A DNA stretch of 64,000 nucleotides from JAZKAR01 sp040389065 (GTDB lineage: Bacteria; Pseudomonadota; Gammaproteobacteria; Burkholderiales; Casimicrobiaceae), in the NCBI GenBank assembly GCA_040389065.1, contig JAZKAR010000021.1:1-64000 (forward strand). Direction: 5' to 3'. A program made the position numbers and the translations under genes. This document shows, in pieces, positions 27,302-34,941 of this stretch (positions within the stretch are counted from its first letter, which is position 1; every line of letters starts with the position of its first letter). Under the pieces are notes generated by a model. The model was not told the DNA's origin. It ran no database searches and saw nothing but the letters and a program-made list of their open reading frames with translations.

Positions 27302-29485
27302 CTACCGGTTCCCCAACCATTTTGAAAACCGATTTTTAGGTAATACCGCTTCAGCTTCCAAAATCCAAAATTTTCTTTGTACTCTATCCCAACGAGCACC
27401 CATACGTTTAGCTTCATCGGTTTCATTGTGTGGAACATCAAAATAAAGACGGCTGCTCATTTGTTTTTCAGGAAACTTATTTTGATGAAGCGTAGAGGCC
27501 CCAATGATTTTGGCTTTAGCCAGTTCGATACGTTCAATAAAGCAACTGGCAGAAGAGAGTGCAGATGTTTTTTCGGACTGTTTTTCGGATGGTTTTTCAG
27601 GGTATAGAAGAACCAGAAAATCTTTTGCCCGGGTGATTGCCACATAAAACAAGCGGCGCTCTTCAGCAAAGTCAGCTTCAGGTTTAGGAAATTCCATGCT
27701 ATCCAGATACGGCATGAATACACATTTCCATTCGTTGCCTTTAGCATGCCCAATCGTTGAGATTGTTAGCCGATCAATATTTTCTTTGGGTGAACCTATA
27801 GCGTTATGGGCTTGCTGATCAAGCCATGTTAAAAACTCGGGGGCGTTGAGTTTTAATTGCTCAGCAAAATCCAGAAAACTGCCAATAGATTTTATGACTG
27901 CTGTAGCTTCGTTTTTTTGTACAAATAATCGACGCGTCGTGTCGCTTATATTTAAATGATCAATCGCATACTTAAGCAGCTCACCCGCATTCCATTCGGT
28001 TATCTTCGATTGTAAAAACTGGCAAACGCGGCCTAGTTTTTCTCGCCATTCGCGCTTAGCAAACCCTGGATTTTTCTCTGAAGGGTGAACTTTAATTAAA
28101 CGGTTCTCATGGAAAATTTGAATGCCATCATGCTGTTCAATAATATCTTGTTCAGCTTCACGCCATTCTTTTTCTGAATAGCCCAAGCCAGTATAGGTTC
28201 CTAAGGCACGTACAATGGCTTTAGCTTCTGAAGAGTCGCTTACTGTTGCCATGCTGCCAGTTAATATATGCAAAATACCTCTTAGCATACGTATTTCAAG
28301 CCGATTGAAATACGTTGAAAACCCCTTGATTGCATACGGAATATTGTTGTGAATGCATGCATTTTCGATGGTAATACTTTGATGAGGATCACGCAGTAAT
28401 ACGACGCAGTCAGAAAGTTTAATTGTTTTTTGTTTCTGCCTTACATTATTAATGGCGCTAACCAATGTATTAGCACATTCAAAAACGGAATCGCGCGCAT
28501 AAGAAATAACGCTAATGTGAGTATCTTCACTGCGGTGCGAAGAGAATTTCTGACCATTTAAAAGCTGCGCAGCCGCTCCTAACGTAGGGCCGCACCTGAA
28601 AGAAACGGTAAGCGGCATTCTGCAAATAGATACCCCAGGGAACTTTTCTTGAAATAACTCACCCATAAAACGTGGATCAGCGCCATTCCACGAATGAATG
28701 ACCTGCTCTTTATCACCACTGACAATAACGCGTGTGGTGGGTTCTTGTGCAAGCCTTCCTAATAGCTCCATATGACCTGCATTTGCATCGTGCCACTCAT
28801 CGGCAACGACCAAGTGATAGTGCGGTAATTCCAGTGCAGGGTATAAATGAATAATGTTTAGAACATCAAACAGTAAATCAGGTTCACTTTGAAAGTTATA
28901 TTGCCCAACTTCATAACTTCTCAGTTTTTCATAGCTTCTGCATATTGAGATTAACCCTCGCGGTAATTCTAACGATTCCGCAATCGTATCATCCGATTCT
29001 TCTTCTAGTCTGCGAAGGTTTAATGTGCCTTTAAGCCAAGAAAGCTGATTAATAATCGTTTCAGCATGAAGATTCGTCAGGTCAAAATAATAATCAGGAT
29101 CACGCCTAGGTGAGGCTGCGGCATGCTCAATAGCTTTAAATATCCAGGGCAGAATGTCTTCAGGCGTTGAAAGAAAGGTAGTAATCGGGTCAATAATGCC
29201 TTTTTTTTGCCATCCTTTTAACAGTTCTTCAGCGTATTCAGAATACGTTACTACGCGTATAGCATGGCGAGCGCCAGCCTTAAATAAGTAGTTTTGAAAT
29301 ACGCGTTTAGCCGTATCAGTAAATACTAATACCAGTGTTTTTTTAGGATCAAGTTTTTCACGTAATGCATACGATACACACTCGGCGAGAGTTGTCGTTT
29401 TACCGGCGCCAGCTACAGCCTCAATGAGAACAATACGATTTTTTGCAGTAATGATGTCGTGTTGCTCTGAGGTAAATATTGTCAT
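27302..29485 (-). CDS. UvrD/RecB-like superfamily 1 helicase with C-terminal DUF5710-like domain
   Basis: This 727-residue protein has Walker A EAVAGAGKTTTLAE near residue 20, a Walker B-like LVVADEWHDAN (DEWHD rather than the common DExQD), motif III VSGDKEQVIHSW, motif IV-like VSFRCGP, and motifs V-VI TISTIGHAKGNEWKCVF and RRLFYVAITRAKD. A roughly 50-residue tail (SSRLYFDVPHNETDEAKRMGARWDRVQRKFWI) resembles DUF5710, a small domain found on nucleic-acid enzymes of mobile elements. It probably unwinds DNA 3'-5' using ATP. AAGG lies before the ATG. Such stand-alone helicases occur in DNA repair and phage-defence settings, but no nuclease partner is adjacent. Confidence 0.85.
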   Translation of the reverse strand: MTIFTSEQHDIITAKNRIVLIEAVAGAGKTTTLAECVSYALREKLDPKKTLVLVFTDTAKRVFQNYLFKAGARHAIRVVTYSEYAEELLKGWQKKGIIDPITTFLSTPEDILPWIFKAIEHAAASPRRDPDYYFDLTNLHAETIINQLSWLKGTLNLRRLEEESDDTIAESLELPRGLISICRSYEKLRSYEVGQYNFQSEPDLLFDVLNIIHLYPALELPHYHLVVADEWHDANAGHMELLGRLAQEPTTRVIVSGDKEQVIHSWNGADPRFMGELFQEKFPGVSICRMPLTVSFRCGPTLGAAAQLLNGQKFSSHRSEDTHISVISYARDSVFECANTLVSAINNVRQKQKTIKLSDCVVLLRDPHQSITIENACIHNNIPYAIKGFSTYFNRLEIRMLRGILHILTGSMATVSDSSEAKAIVRALGTYTGLGYSEKEWREAEQDIIEQHDGIQIFHENRLIKVHPSEKNPGFAKREWREKLGRVCQFLQSKITEWNAGELLKYAIDHLNISDTTRRLFVQKNEATAVIKSIGSFLDFAEQLKLNAPEFLTWLDQQAHNAIGSPKENIDRLTISTIGHAKGNEWKCVFMPYLDSMEFPKPEADFAEERRLFYVAITRAKDFLVLLYPEKPSEKQSEKTSALSSASCFIERIELAKAKIIGASTLHQNKFPEKQMSSRLYFDVPHNETDEAKRMGARWDRVQRKFWILEAEAVLPKNRFSKWLGNR

Positions 29486-29638
29486 TTAACCTTATCTCAA
29501 CTTTATTTTAAAGCAATGGGTAAAGAGTACATTAAAAAAACAATGATGTTGCAAGTTTCGATAAGAGTAGAAGGTGTTTTAAATCTTGAAAGTCGCTATT
29601 GTTTTTTAGCAGTAACCATTATTTAAAATCTATAAAAG

Positions 29639-30085
29639 CTAAGGATTCAACCGCCATATTTGAAAATTCAAAGCTGTCGCGAAAATTATCCATATCAGAT
29701 AAGGAATAAATAAAAGTGCTGCACGTTTATTATTGTGGAATGTGGAATTAATAAATCCAATGATACAACCTAGCAAAAGAAGTATGCATATCAAAGCAAG
29801 GCCGGGTCGATGCAGACCAAAAAATAGCCCTGGCCACGCTGCATTTAAAAAAAGTTGTGCTCCCCACAGTGCGACAGGAGGGCTTAAACGGTAGTCTTTT
29901 TGCCATGCTTGCCAACCTGCCAGGCAAATCATGATATATAACGTTGTCCATATAGGGCTTAATAGCCAATTAGGAGGGGTCCAACGGGGCTTAGCAAGCA
30001 GGCTATACCACTCGCCTGGTTCAAAATAAGCGCCAATAGAGGCTGCAAGAGTAACTAGTGCGCTGAAGAAAACTAAAGCAATCAT
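29639..30085 (-). CDS. TspO/MBR family protein
   Basis: This 148-residue protein has five membrane helices and the family's tryptophan-rich pattern: EPGEWYSLLAKPRWTPPNWLLSPIWTTLYIMICLAGWQAW (quoted in part), WGAQLFLNAAWPGLFFG, and a C-terminal PYLIWIIFATALNFQIWRLNP. Family members bind porphyrins and cholesterol-like ligands and often modulate tetrapyrrole or stress responses. AGGATT lies before the ATG. It is a single gene between the helicase and a palindromic repeat. Confidence 0.93.
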   Translation of the reverse strand: MIALVFFSALVTLAASIGAYFEPGEWYSLLAKPRWTPPNWLLSPIWTTLYIMICLAGWQAWQKDYRLSPPVALWGAQLFLNAAWPGLFFGLHRPGLALICILLLLGCIIGFINSTFHNNKRAALLFIPYLIWIIFATALNFQIWRLNP

Positions 30086-30107
30086 AAGAAATCCTATCTA
30101 ACTTCTA

Positions 30108-30252
30108 AGAACTTGTTCGTAGTCTTACTGCACCCTTGTGATTTGAGGCCAGGCGGTGCTCGAAATCCTCATTTACTTTATGTAGACTCCGGTTCCTGCG
30201 CTCCGACTACCCTCAACTGACAAGGGTTCGCTACAGACTTTGAGCAGGTTCT
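30108..30252. repeat. 145-bp imperfect palindromic element
   Basis: The ends AGAACTTGTTCGTAGTCT and AGACTTTGAGCAGGTTCT are imperfect inverted repeats. Inside, ACCCTTGTGATTTGAGG pairs imperfectly with CCTCAACTGACAAGGGT, so nearly the whole element can fold. It has no ORF and no clear target duplication. It is GC-richer than its flanks, fits a MITE or REP-like element of a different family from the 105-117 bp one, and lies just upstream of tspO. Confidence 0.65.
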
Positions 30253-30373
30253 AAAGATATTAAGACGCTAGCTAAATGCCCATTAACAACATTATGACTT
30301 CTGAATAGAAATTATACAGCTACTTAAAAACTAAATTTATAAAAAGCTCATGATTTTGTTGTTTAGTAAAAAT

Positions 30374-31188
30374 ATTATTTTTCACATACAGGGCAATGTT
30401 CGCCAATACATGAAGGGGGAGTTGTATTAGGTTCGTTAGGATCAGTGCTTGAAGGGGGAGTAGGATTAATTGGAGTGCAGTTAATCATTGTGCATTTAAT
30501 TGATGATGGAAAAGGCGCTGGTTTTTGAAGAGGGAGTGCTACATCGATGGGTTTGCCATTATTTCCCATACCAGGATTAGAGTTAAGCGCCCCTGACTCA
30601 ATGGCATTAGATTGCATATGAATCGATACACTACTAATAATAGGAATACGCCCACTATTAATTAATTGGGTTTGAAAAGGGTCGGTGCCTGTATCTAACC
30701 ATTTAAGAAAAACAGTGTAAAGCGTTTTCATGAGCGGCACTTGCGGAGTAAAGCCATGAATGATTTTAATTTTTAATATATTGGCATCAAAAATATTTTG
30801 TCCAGAATGTGCCTTTATATTTCCCGCATCTTTAAAGGCTTGGCTGGCAAAAGGAATTACTCGGCTTTTTCCTAATTTAAGCTTGGCTTGTAAAGTAGCA
30901 TCGCTCCAATCATCAAAACTTTCCTTAGTAGGATTTAATCGTTCAATTTTTAACGATGCTGGAGTATTTGCATCTCCTAAAATATCTTTCTGTACATTTG
31001 CGAATGATTTAGCAAGTTCCTGATTATTGCGTCCACCGCCGTACAAAGGAATAAGCGCTTGTGCATAGGTGCTGGTAATAGCTTGTACATCAGCATTTTG
31101 CATACTGCCTGCGCGTGCTGCCATGAAGGCAGCATGGTGCATTTGGTTTTTGGCGAAAAACAGCAATGCATATTGAAGAATAGCTAAT
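30374..31188. repeat. Direct repeat, left copy (815 bp) of Tad gene 3' end
   Basis: This copy matches 34942-35756 base for base over most of its length. The few differences seen are C/T changes at about 30388 and a cluster between about 31025 and 31170. The distance between copies is 4568 bp. The copies bracket the accessory island. Confidence 0.92.
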
Positions 31189-31208
31189 TTACAATTATCC
31201 ATACCCAC
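30375..31208 (-). pseudogene. 5'-truncated duplicate of the DUF192-TadE gene
   Basis: From LAILQYALLFFAKNQ onward this frame repeats the C-terminal 270 residues of the intact gene at 34943-36283. The DUF192 domain and the prepilin-type RGATMLEFA segment are missing, replaced by about seven unrelated codons (GTG GGT ATG GAT...). Without a membrane-entry sequence it is very unlikely to work as a pilus component. The frame is intact and the copy is nearly identical, so the duplication is recent or maintained by gene conversion. Confidence 0.8.
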
Positions 31209-31356
31209 GTATGTCTTTTATTGACTGGGTATAGGTTTGTGAGTAGGTTTACATGTCTATTGTGATTTTAGATGTAAGATACAAATTTTATTGAAGTAAG
31301 ATATTGATATTATTTTGCTATAAATAATTTATCTACAAATCATGTTAAGCTAGAAA

Positions 31357-31497
31357 ATGTCATCTATTATTATATTTTTATGGGTACTATTAAGTGCAGT
31401 CTCTGCAATTTATTTTTTACAGAATAAATTTTCAAAAGGGATTGTTTTTATGTTTATATCGGGGATAGTAGCTATTTTATATGTTGTAGTAGGGTAG
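31357..31497 (+). CDS. Possible 46-residue two-helix membrane protein
   Basis: This short plus-strand frame encodes MSSIIIFLWVLLSAVSAIYF, a short polar turn (LQNKFSKG), then a second hydrophobic helix ending AILYVVVG. It is the only plausible plus-strand gene in the island. Support: two well-formed helices and a hairpin terminator with a T-run overlapping its stop codon. Against: only a weak ribosome site (AAGCTAG). It could be a small toxin-like or accessory membrane protein; no function is claimed. Confidence 0.4.
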   Translation: MSSIIIFLWVLLSAVSAIYFLQNKFSKGIVFMFISGIVAILYVVVG

Positions 31498-31510
31498 GAG
31501 TAACTACCCT
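31491..31510 (+). terminator. Rho-independent terminator at stop of small membrane ORF
   Basis: AGGGTAG (31491-31497) pairs with CTACCCT (31504-31510) around GAGTAA, followed by GTTTTC. The T-run is on the plus strand only, so it ends plus-strand transcription, consistent with the small gene before it. Confidence 0.6.
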
Positions 31511-31520
31511 GTTTTCATAT

Positions 31521-31724
31521 TTATCTACCACATTTACTACATCTAGCGCCACGTGGAGGCGGTGAAAAATTTATTGTACTACCTTCATAAAGACGACCCA
31601 TTCTGGTTCCCTGTCGCCGTCCATTACCTACTTCAGTTCCTTGAATTTCACTTTTAAATTTTTCTTGTTCAAGCTTTGATAATGCTTTATATGCTTCAAG
31701 AAGTTTTGCAACGTTGTTAGTCAT
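31521..31724 (-). CDS. Small hypothetical protein with C-terminal CxxC
   Basis: This 67-residue protein has a charged helical first half (AKLLEAYKALSKLEQEKFKSEI), a glycine/arginine-rich middle (GNGRRQGTRMGRLYEG) and CSKC three residues from the end. A single CxxC could bind zinc as a dimer or with a partner. It follows the CxxCx11CxxC protein on the same strand (27-bp gap), so co-transcription is likely. Family not recognised. Confidence 0.5.
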   Translation of the reverse strand: MTNNVAKLLEAYKALSKLEQEKFKSEIQGTEVGNGRRQGTRMGRLYEGSTINFSPPPRGARCSKCGR

Positions 31725-31751
31725 TGGTATACCTAATTAAAAATAAACCGA

Positions 31752-32324
31752 TTAAAATTGCCATACCCCAAAATTACCACAACCATCACACTTTGAAGGT
31801 TTTGAAGTAATAGGTATAATATTACAAGTTTGACAGGGTTCATTAAAATATTTTAAAGCTTCCCTATATGCAAATCTTTTTTCTTTATCAGTTATTGTTT
31901 GTACAATATCTTTAATTTCTTGCTCTTGTGTTTTTATTTTTAATTTATGATATTCCTCGAACAAATTTGAAGGTTGTTCATTTCTTAAGGATTGCCATTG
32001 ATTAAATAATTCCACATTGGCACGAAATGAATCTGAAGCAGAATCATATTGTTCATCCCATCGTGCAACTAATGACCACGTAGATAAAAACAATTGAATC
32101 ATACCAATGATGCCAGTAAAAAAGATAAATCGCGGTAAAATTTTACTTTCTAATCCAAAAGATAATGCAAAACCTCCTACCATAACAGGAATGATTACAC
32201 CTAAAAATGTAATCCATATTCGACATAGTTTTAATGTATTTGTTCTTTTCTCAAATAAACGAAGTGTTCCATAACTATAATAAGCCTTGTTGTAACATTC
32301 ACTTAGTATTGCAGTATTATCCAT
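31752..32324 (-). CDS. Two-helix SLATT-like membrane protein with CxxCx11CxxC zinc motif
   Basis: This 190-residue protein has an N-terminal helical region, two close membrane helices (about 33-80: IWITFLGVIIPVMVGGFAL and FIFFTGIIGMIQLFLSTWSL), a soluble helical part, and a C-terminal metal-binding motif CQTC-11 residues-CDGC. The helix pair followed by a cytoplasmic helix with WSLVARWDEQYDSA resembles SLATT-type 2TM proteins of defence and mobile loci. The exact Cys spacing matches what has been named the mobilome CxxCx(11)CxxC family. Function is untested; a membrane effector triggered by a sensor is an inference from related 2TM families. Confidence 0.65.
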   Translation of the reverse strand: MDNTAILSECYNKAYYSYGTLRLFEKRTNTLKLCRIWITFLGVIIPVMVGGFALSFGLESKILPRFIFFTGIIGMIQLFLSTWSLVARWDEQYDSASDSFRANVELFNQWQSLRNEQPSNLFEEYHKLKIKTQEQEIKDIVQTITDKEKRFAYREALKYFNEPCQTCNIIPITSKPSKCDGCGNFGVWQF

Positions 32325-32387
32325 ATTTTTCTTATTCAGTAATTGTTAATTAGTTATTAATATTTAGTTGCCGAATGATTATATTAG

Positions 32388-33023
32388 TTATTTTTTGAGA
32401 TATGGCTGTAAGTAGTTTACGATATTTTTGATGGCTTCTTCAACATCTACCGAAAACTCATTAGGGGTTTGAGAAAAGGGATCATAGACTAGAACAAATC
32501 TATTTTTACTACCCTGCATGGTATATTTTTTTAAATCTTCTGAGGCTGAAGGGTTATGTGACATCAGAAATTTATTTATATTTTCTATAAGTTCATTTTC
32601 AAGCTTAAAAAATAGTTGAAATATGTTATAAATTTCCCTGCCCCACAGTGCTTCAGCTTCAAGTAATTCTGTATTTAATTCACTTTTTATTTCTATAACT
32701 TTGTTCCATCTTTTTTCAAAAATATGAACAGTGTGCCGAAAATTTTTATGCTTTTCTGACATAAATGATGAGTCAATTTGTAGCTGCTCAGGTATTTTTT
32801 GTTCTTCTGTTGAATAATCTGGATTTCTTACAACGTTAAACTCTTCTCTAAGTTTATAGGTACATTTTAGAATACGCCTAGTAAGCTCATATTCAACTTG
32901 ACCTTTGAGTTGACGATTCCAAGTGCTTAAAGCCTTATAAGCAATACATGTGCTTGCTATTGCACATAAAGCTAGCACGATATCTTTGATGGTAGTAACT
33001 AACTCGTTGTAATCACAGCCCAT
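32388..33023 (-). CDS. Membrane-anchored hypothetical protein of mobile islands
   Basis: This 211-residue protein has one N-terminal membrane helix (DIVLALCAIASTCIAYKAL), then WNRQLKGQVEYELTRRILKCTYKLRE, a pattern familiar from uncharacterised single-helix proteins of accessory islands. A long helical cytoplasmic domain follows. The layout (one anchor, one helical bundle) suggests it sits at the inner membrane facing the cytoplasm. It lies 63 bp upstream of the 2TM zinc-motif gene and 38 bp after the toxin candidate, so one transcript may cover antitoxin, toxin and these genes. Function unknown. Confidence 0.6.
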   Translation of the reverse strand: MGCDYNELVTTIKDIVLALCAIASTCIAYKALSTWNRQLKGQVEYELTRRILKCTYKLREEFNVVRNPDYSTEEQKIPEQLQIDSSFMSEKHKNFRHTVHIFEKRWNKVIEIKSELNTELLEAEALWGREIYNIFQLFFKLENELIENINKFLMSHNPSASEDLKKYTMQGSKNRFVLVYDPFSQTPNEFSVDVEEAIKNIVNYLQPYLKK

Positions 33024-33061
33024 ATAAAATTCCTAAAGGTTTGTCTGAGTTTATGATTTAG

Positions 33062-33541
33062 TTATTTTTTAGTTGTGCCAGCGGTATGATTTTCTGTTTC
33101 TGTTTCTGTTTCTGTTTTTTGGGTAGACAGTTTTATATAATTTAAGAAATTTTTTACTTTTTGGTACAAAGAGTCAGTAGTGAAGAATCCATTTATAACT
33201 TTATTAAAAGGATCATCTTCAAAGGGAGGATAAACTATACATATGCCATCTTTTACTTCATTTTGTATGTTAGTTACTCCAAATACATCTGCCTGTCTAT
33301 AAGCTACAAAACTAGGATGTTTAATAAATGGATGATCACCAATATTTAAAATACATGTTGGTTCATACGGAGATTTAAGTGCTTTAGTATCTTCAGGTAC
33401 TGAGCTTATGTTAACGGCAATGAGGCATTCACTTCCCTGTCTAGGATAAAAGACTGGGTCACTGCATATAATATAAAGATGATTGCATTTCCCTGAAGGC
33501 ATGAGTAAAGAGCCTTTTTTAAAGGGAGTGTAATGACCCAT
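33062..33541 (-). CDS. Candidate toxin partner of the Panacea-type antitoxin
   Basis: This 159-residue protein has a compact beta-rich core: FKKGSLLMPSGKCNHLYIICSDP, then LIAVNISSVPEDT, then CILNIGDHPFIKHPSFVAYRQADV. The pattern recalls small toxins paired with Panacea/SocA antitoxins, but I cannot name the family. It lies 74 bp after the antitoxin gene on the same strand. Its C-terminus carries four Thr-Glu pairs encoded by a perfect hexanucleotide repeat. No known nuclease motif was recognised, so the toxic activity is inferred from position only. Confidence 0.55.
   Translation of the reverse strand: MGHYTPFKKGSLLMPSGKCNHLYIICSDPVFYPRQGSECLIAVNISSVPEDTKALKSPYEPTCILNIGDHPFIKHPSFVAYRQADVFGVTNIQNEVKDGICIVYPPFEDDPFNKVINGFFTTDSLYQKVKNFLNYIKLSTQKTETETETENHTAGTTKK
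33092..33115. repeat. Hexanucleotide tandem repeat in toxin candidate
   Basis: There are four perfect TTCTGT units (ACAGAA on the coding strand), giving Thr-Glu four times. A unit of six keeps the frame, so slippage would change tail length rather than switch the gene off. Confidence 0.9.
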
Positions 33542-33615
33542 TTTATTAGCCTAGTAAATTAAAGACTCACTATTATAAACTTATAACAGGTGATTATTAA
33601 TTTACTATGTAGCAA

Positions 33616-34170
33616 TTAAGCTAAAATATTTTTTCTTGCCTCTAGTAAATCTTTTTGACTATAGTAAAAGTCTATAAAGCATTGCACTTCTTCATCTGTT
33701 TTCTTCAATGCTTTAAAAATACTTTCTGGTCTGATTGGTTTAGAAGTTTTTCCTGGATTTTGCCATTCTGGACAATTTTCATGTAGATAATTAACCATTT
33801 GAAATCTATCTAGATGTTGGTAATTATCGAAAACTTGATCTAAAATTTTAAGGTCAATATCTCTTAGTTCTTCTAAATCTTCCCTAGTAAAATTTCTTTT
33901 TTTAAGAGATATATCGTGGTCTGGTTCTTTTTTAATCCATTCACACCAGTCAGGCGAAGAATTATTTTTTATTAAATCATAAGTTTTAGATAAAACAGGG
34001 CCATGTTTCATAGAGACAGCATCATCGCCACTTATTGACTCAGCAAATCTTGCCATCGACTCTCTATCTGCTAAATATAGTAATTTTAATATTTTCATGT
34101 AGGACATGGGAGTATCTCTCTTAGATAAGAGATAAGCAACCATTTGAACTACACGACTTTCTAAAAACAC
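33616..34170 (-). CDS. Panacea (SocA-like) antitoxin
   Basis: This 184-residue protein has the SocA/DUF4065 pattern: VVQMVAYLLSKRD, then MSYMKILKLLYLADRESMARF, then ISGDDAVSMKHGPVLSKTYDLI, and the C-terminal FYYSQKDLLEA. Panacea-domain proteins neutralise many unrelated toxins, usually encoded next door. The start is GTG at 34170 with AAGGA seven bases upstream. It is first in the presumed antitoxin-toxin operon. A SocA-like role as a proteolytic adaptor is the other possibility for this fold. Confidence 0.8.
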   Translation of the reverse strand: MFLESRVVQMVAYLLSKRDTPMSYMKILKLLYLADRESMARFAESISGDDAVSMKHGPVLSKTYDLIKNNSSPDWCEWIKKEPDHDISLKKRNFTREDLEELRDIDLKILDQVFDNYQHLDRFQMVNYLHENCPEWQNPGKTSKPIRPESIFKALKKTDEEVQCFIDFYYSQKDLLEARKNILA

Positions 34171-34361
34171 TGTATTTTCCTTATAATTTAATCAATTACT
34201 TAAGCCAAAAAGAACTTGTTTCCATGGTCTTATTTATTATATTGTATTGTACAGTAAGAAAAGCAAGACATATATGTATCGTCTAATTTGAAATTAATAT
34301 AAATTATTTATGCTGTATATTATCCATCCAATTTTGCCTAAATTGTTCTGACCTACCACGT

Positions 34362-34706
34362 TCATTCTCTAGGGCTAGTGTTAGCCTCACCAAGCTCTGT
34401 TTGAAGCCTGTTAATCTTGTTTTTAAGGGCAGCTTCGATAGCTTTAAATCCATCATAACTACGATCAGGTACTTTGACGCCATCTATAACCCTCTTGGCT
34501 ACCCGTACTTTCATTACGCACTTCTGATATTCATCTTTAAAGTTCACATATAAGTAGGCTCTAGATACCTTAGCTATTTGGGATATCGCTACAAATGTAA
34601 CTGTTTTGTTACGTTCTTGTAAGTAAGCTATACTTTCTACAGCACGTCTTTTAGCGTTGCTTCTAACTAGTCTAGCCTTAGCCAAGGTTTCTATTTGTTT
34701 ACTCAT
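34362..34706 (-). CDS. tnpC: Tn554-type TnpC-like transposition protein (DUF6262)
   Basis: This 114-residue protein has the TnpC pattern: a basic N-terminal helix (LAKARLVRSNAKRRAVESI), a helix-turn-helix-like segment (TVTFVAISQIAKVSRAYLYVN), a PDRSYDGFKAIEAAL segment and a final coiled coil (LKNKINRLQTELGE). In Tn554-family elements TnpC acts with the tyrosine recombinases TnpA and TnpB to bias orientation and frequency of insertion. It overlaps the tnpB fragment by eight bases, as in intact elements. With no tnpA and most of tnpB gone it has no partner here. The 34171-34361 stretch after it may include the element end. Confidence 0.7.
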   Translation of the reverse strand: MSKQIETLAKARLVRSNAKRRAVESIAYLQERNKTVTFVAISQIAKVSRAYLYVNFKDEYQKCVMKVRVAKRVIDGVKVPDRSYDGFKAIEAALKNKINRLQTELGEANTSPRE

Positions 34707-34941
34707 GAGTCAAACTCACTTTAGTAAACTTAGAATCATTACCTTTATATAGACCATCATTTTCAATAGCAGAAATTATATTTTCAATACTGCTAACAAC
34801 TTCCTTATTTTTCTTGAGTCTAACATCAGTAATTTCAAATAGACGTTTTCTACCTGTTGTTTCTAATTCTTTAAGTTTAATATCTTGAGAGTCGGCACGA
34901 AAGTGCTTACAAGTTAAGCAAGCATTAGCATGACCACACGC
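34699..34941 (-). pseudogene. tnpB: C-terminal fragment of Tn554-type recombinase TnpB
   Basis: The tnpB-derived part encodes a zinc-knuckle-like segment, ACGHANACLTCKHFRAD, then a helical tail. This is the usual C-terminus of TnpB-type tyrosine recombinases (NACLTCxxF). The catalytic domain is absent. The frame runs on for ten codons into the end of the Tad gene (ATG at 34974), which would make a chimeric 91-residue product whose first residues are accidental. Confidence 0.7.

Larger units (their letters stand above)
31189..34941. mobile_element. Accessory island with decayed Tn554-type transposon end
   Basis: The segment between the two 815-bp direct repeats is AT-rich and its clear genes are all on the minus strand. 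In reading order: tnpB fragment, tnpC, Panacea-type antitoxin, toxin candidate, two membrane proteins, a small CxxC protein. Tn554-type elements carry tnpA-tnpB-tnpC followed by cargo, which is the order seen. The right boundary at 34941/34942 cuts tnpB directly against the Tad gene's 3' end. Confidence 0.7.

Noticed and set aside
30099..30107. TAACTTCTA next to the 145-bp element as a fourth MITE end
   Set aside because: Only nine bases match the MITE end, with no partner end, core or target duplication nearby.
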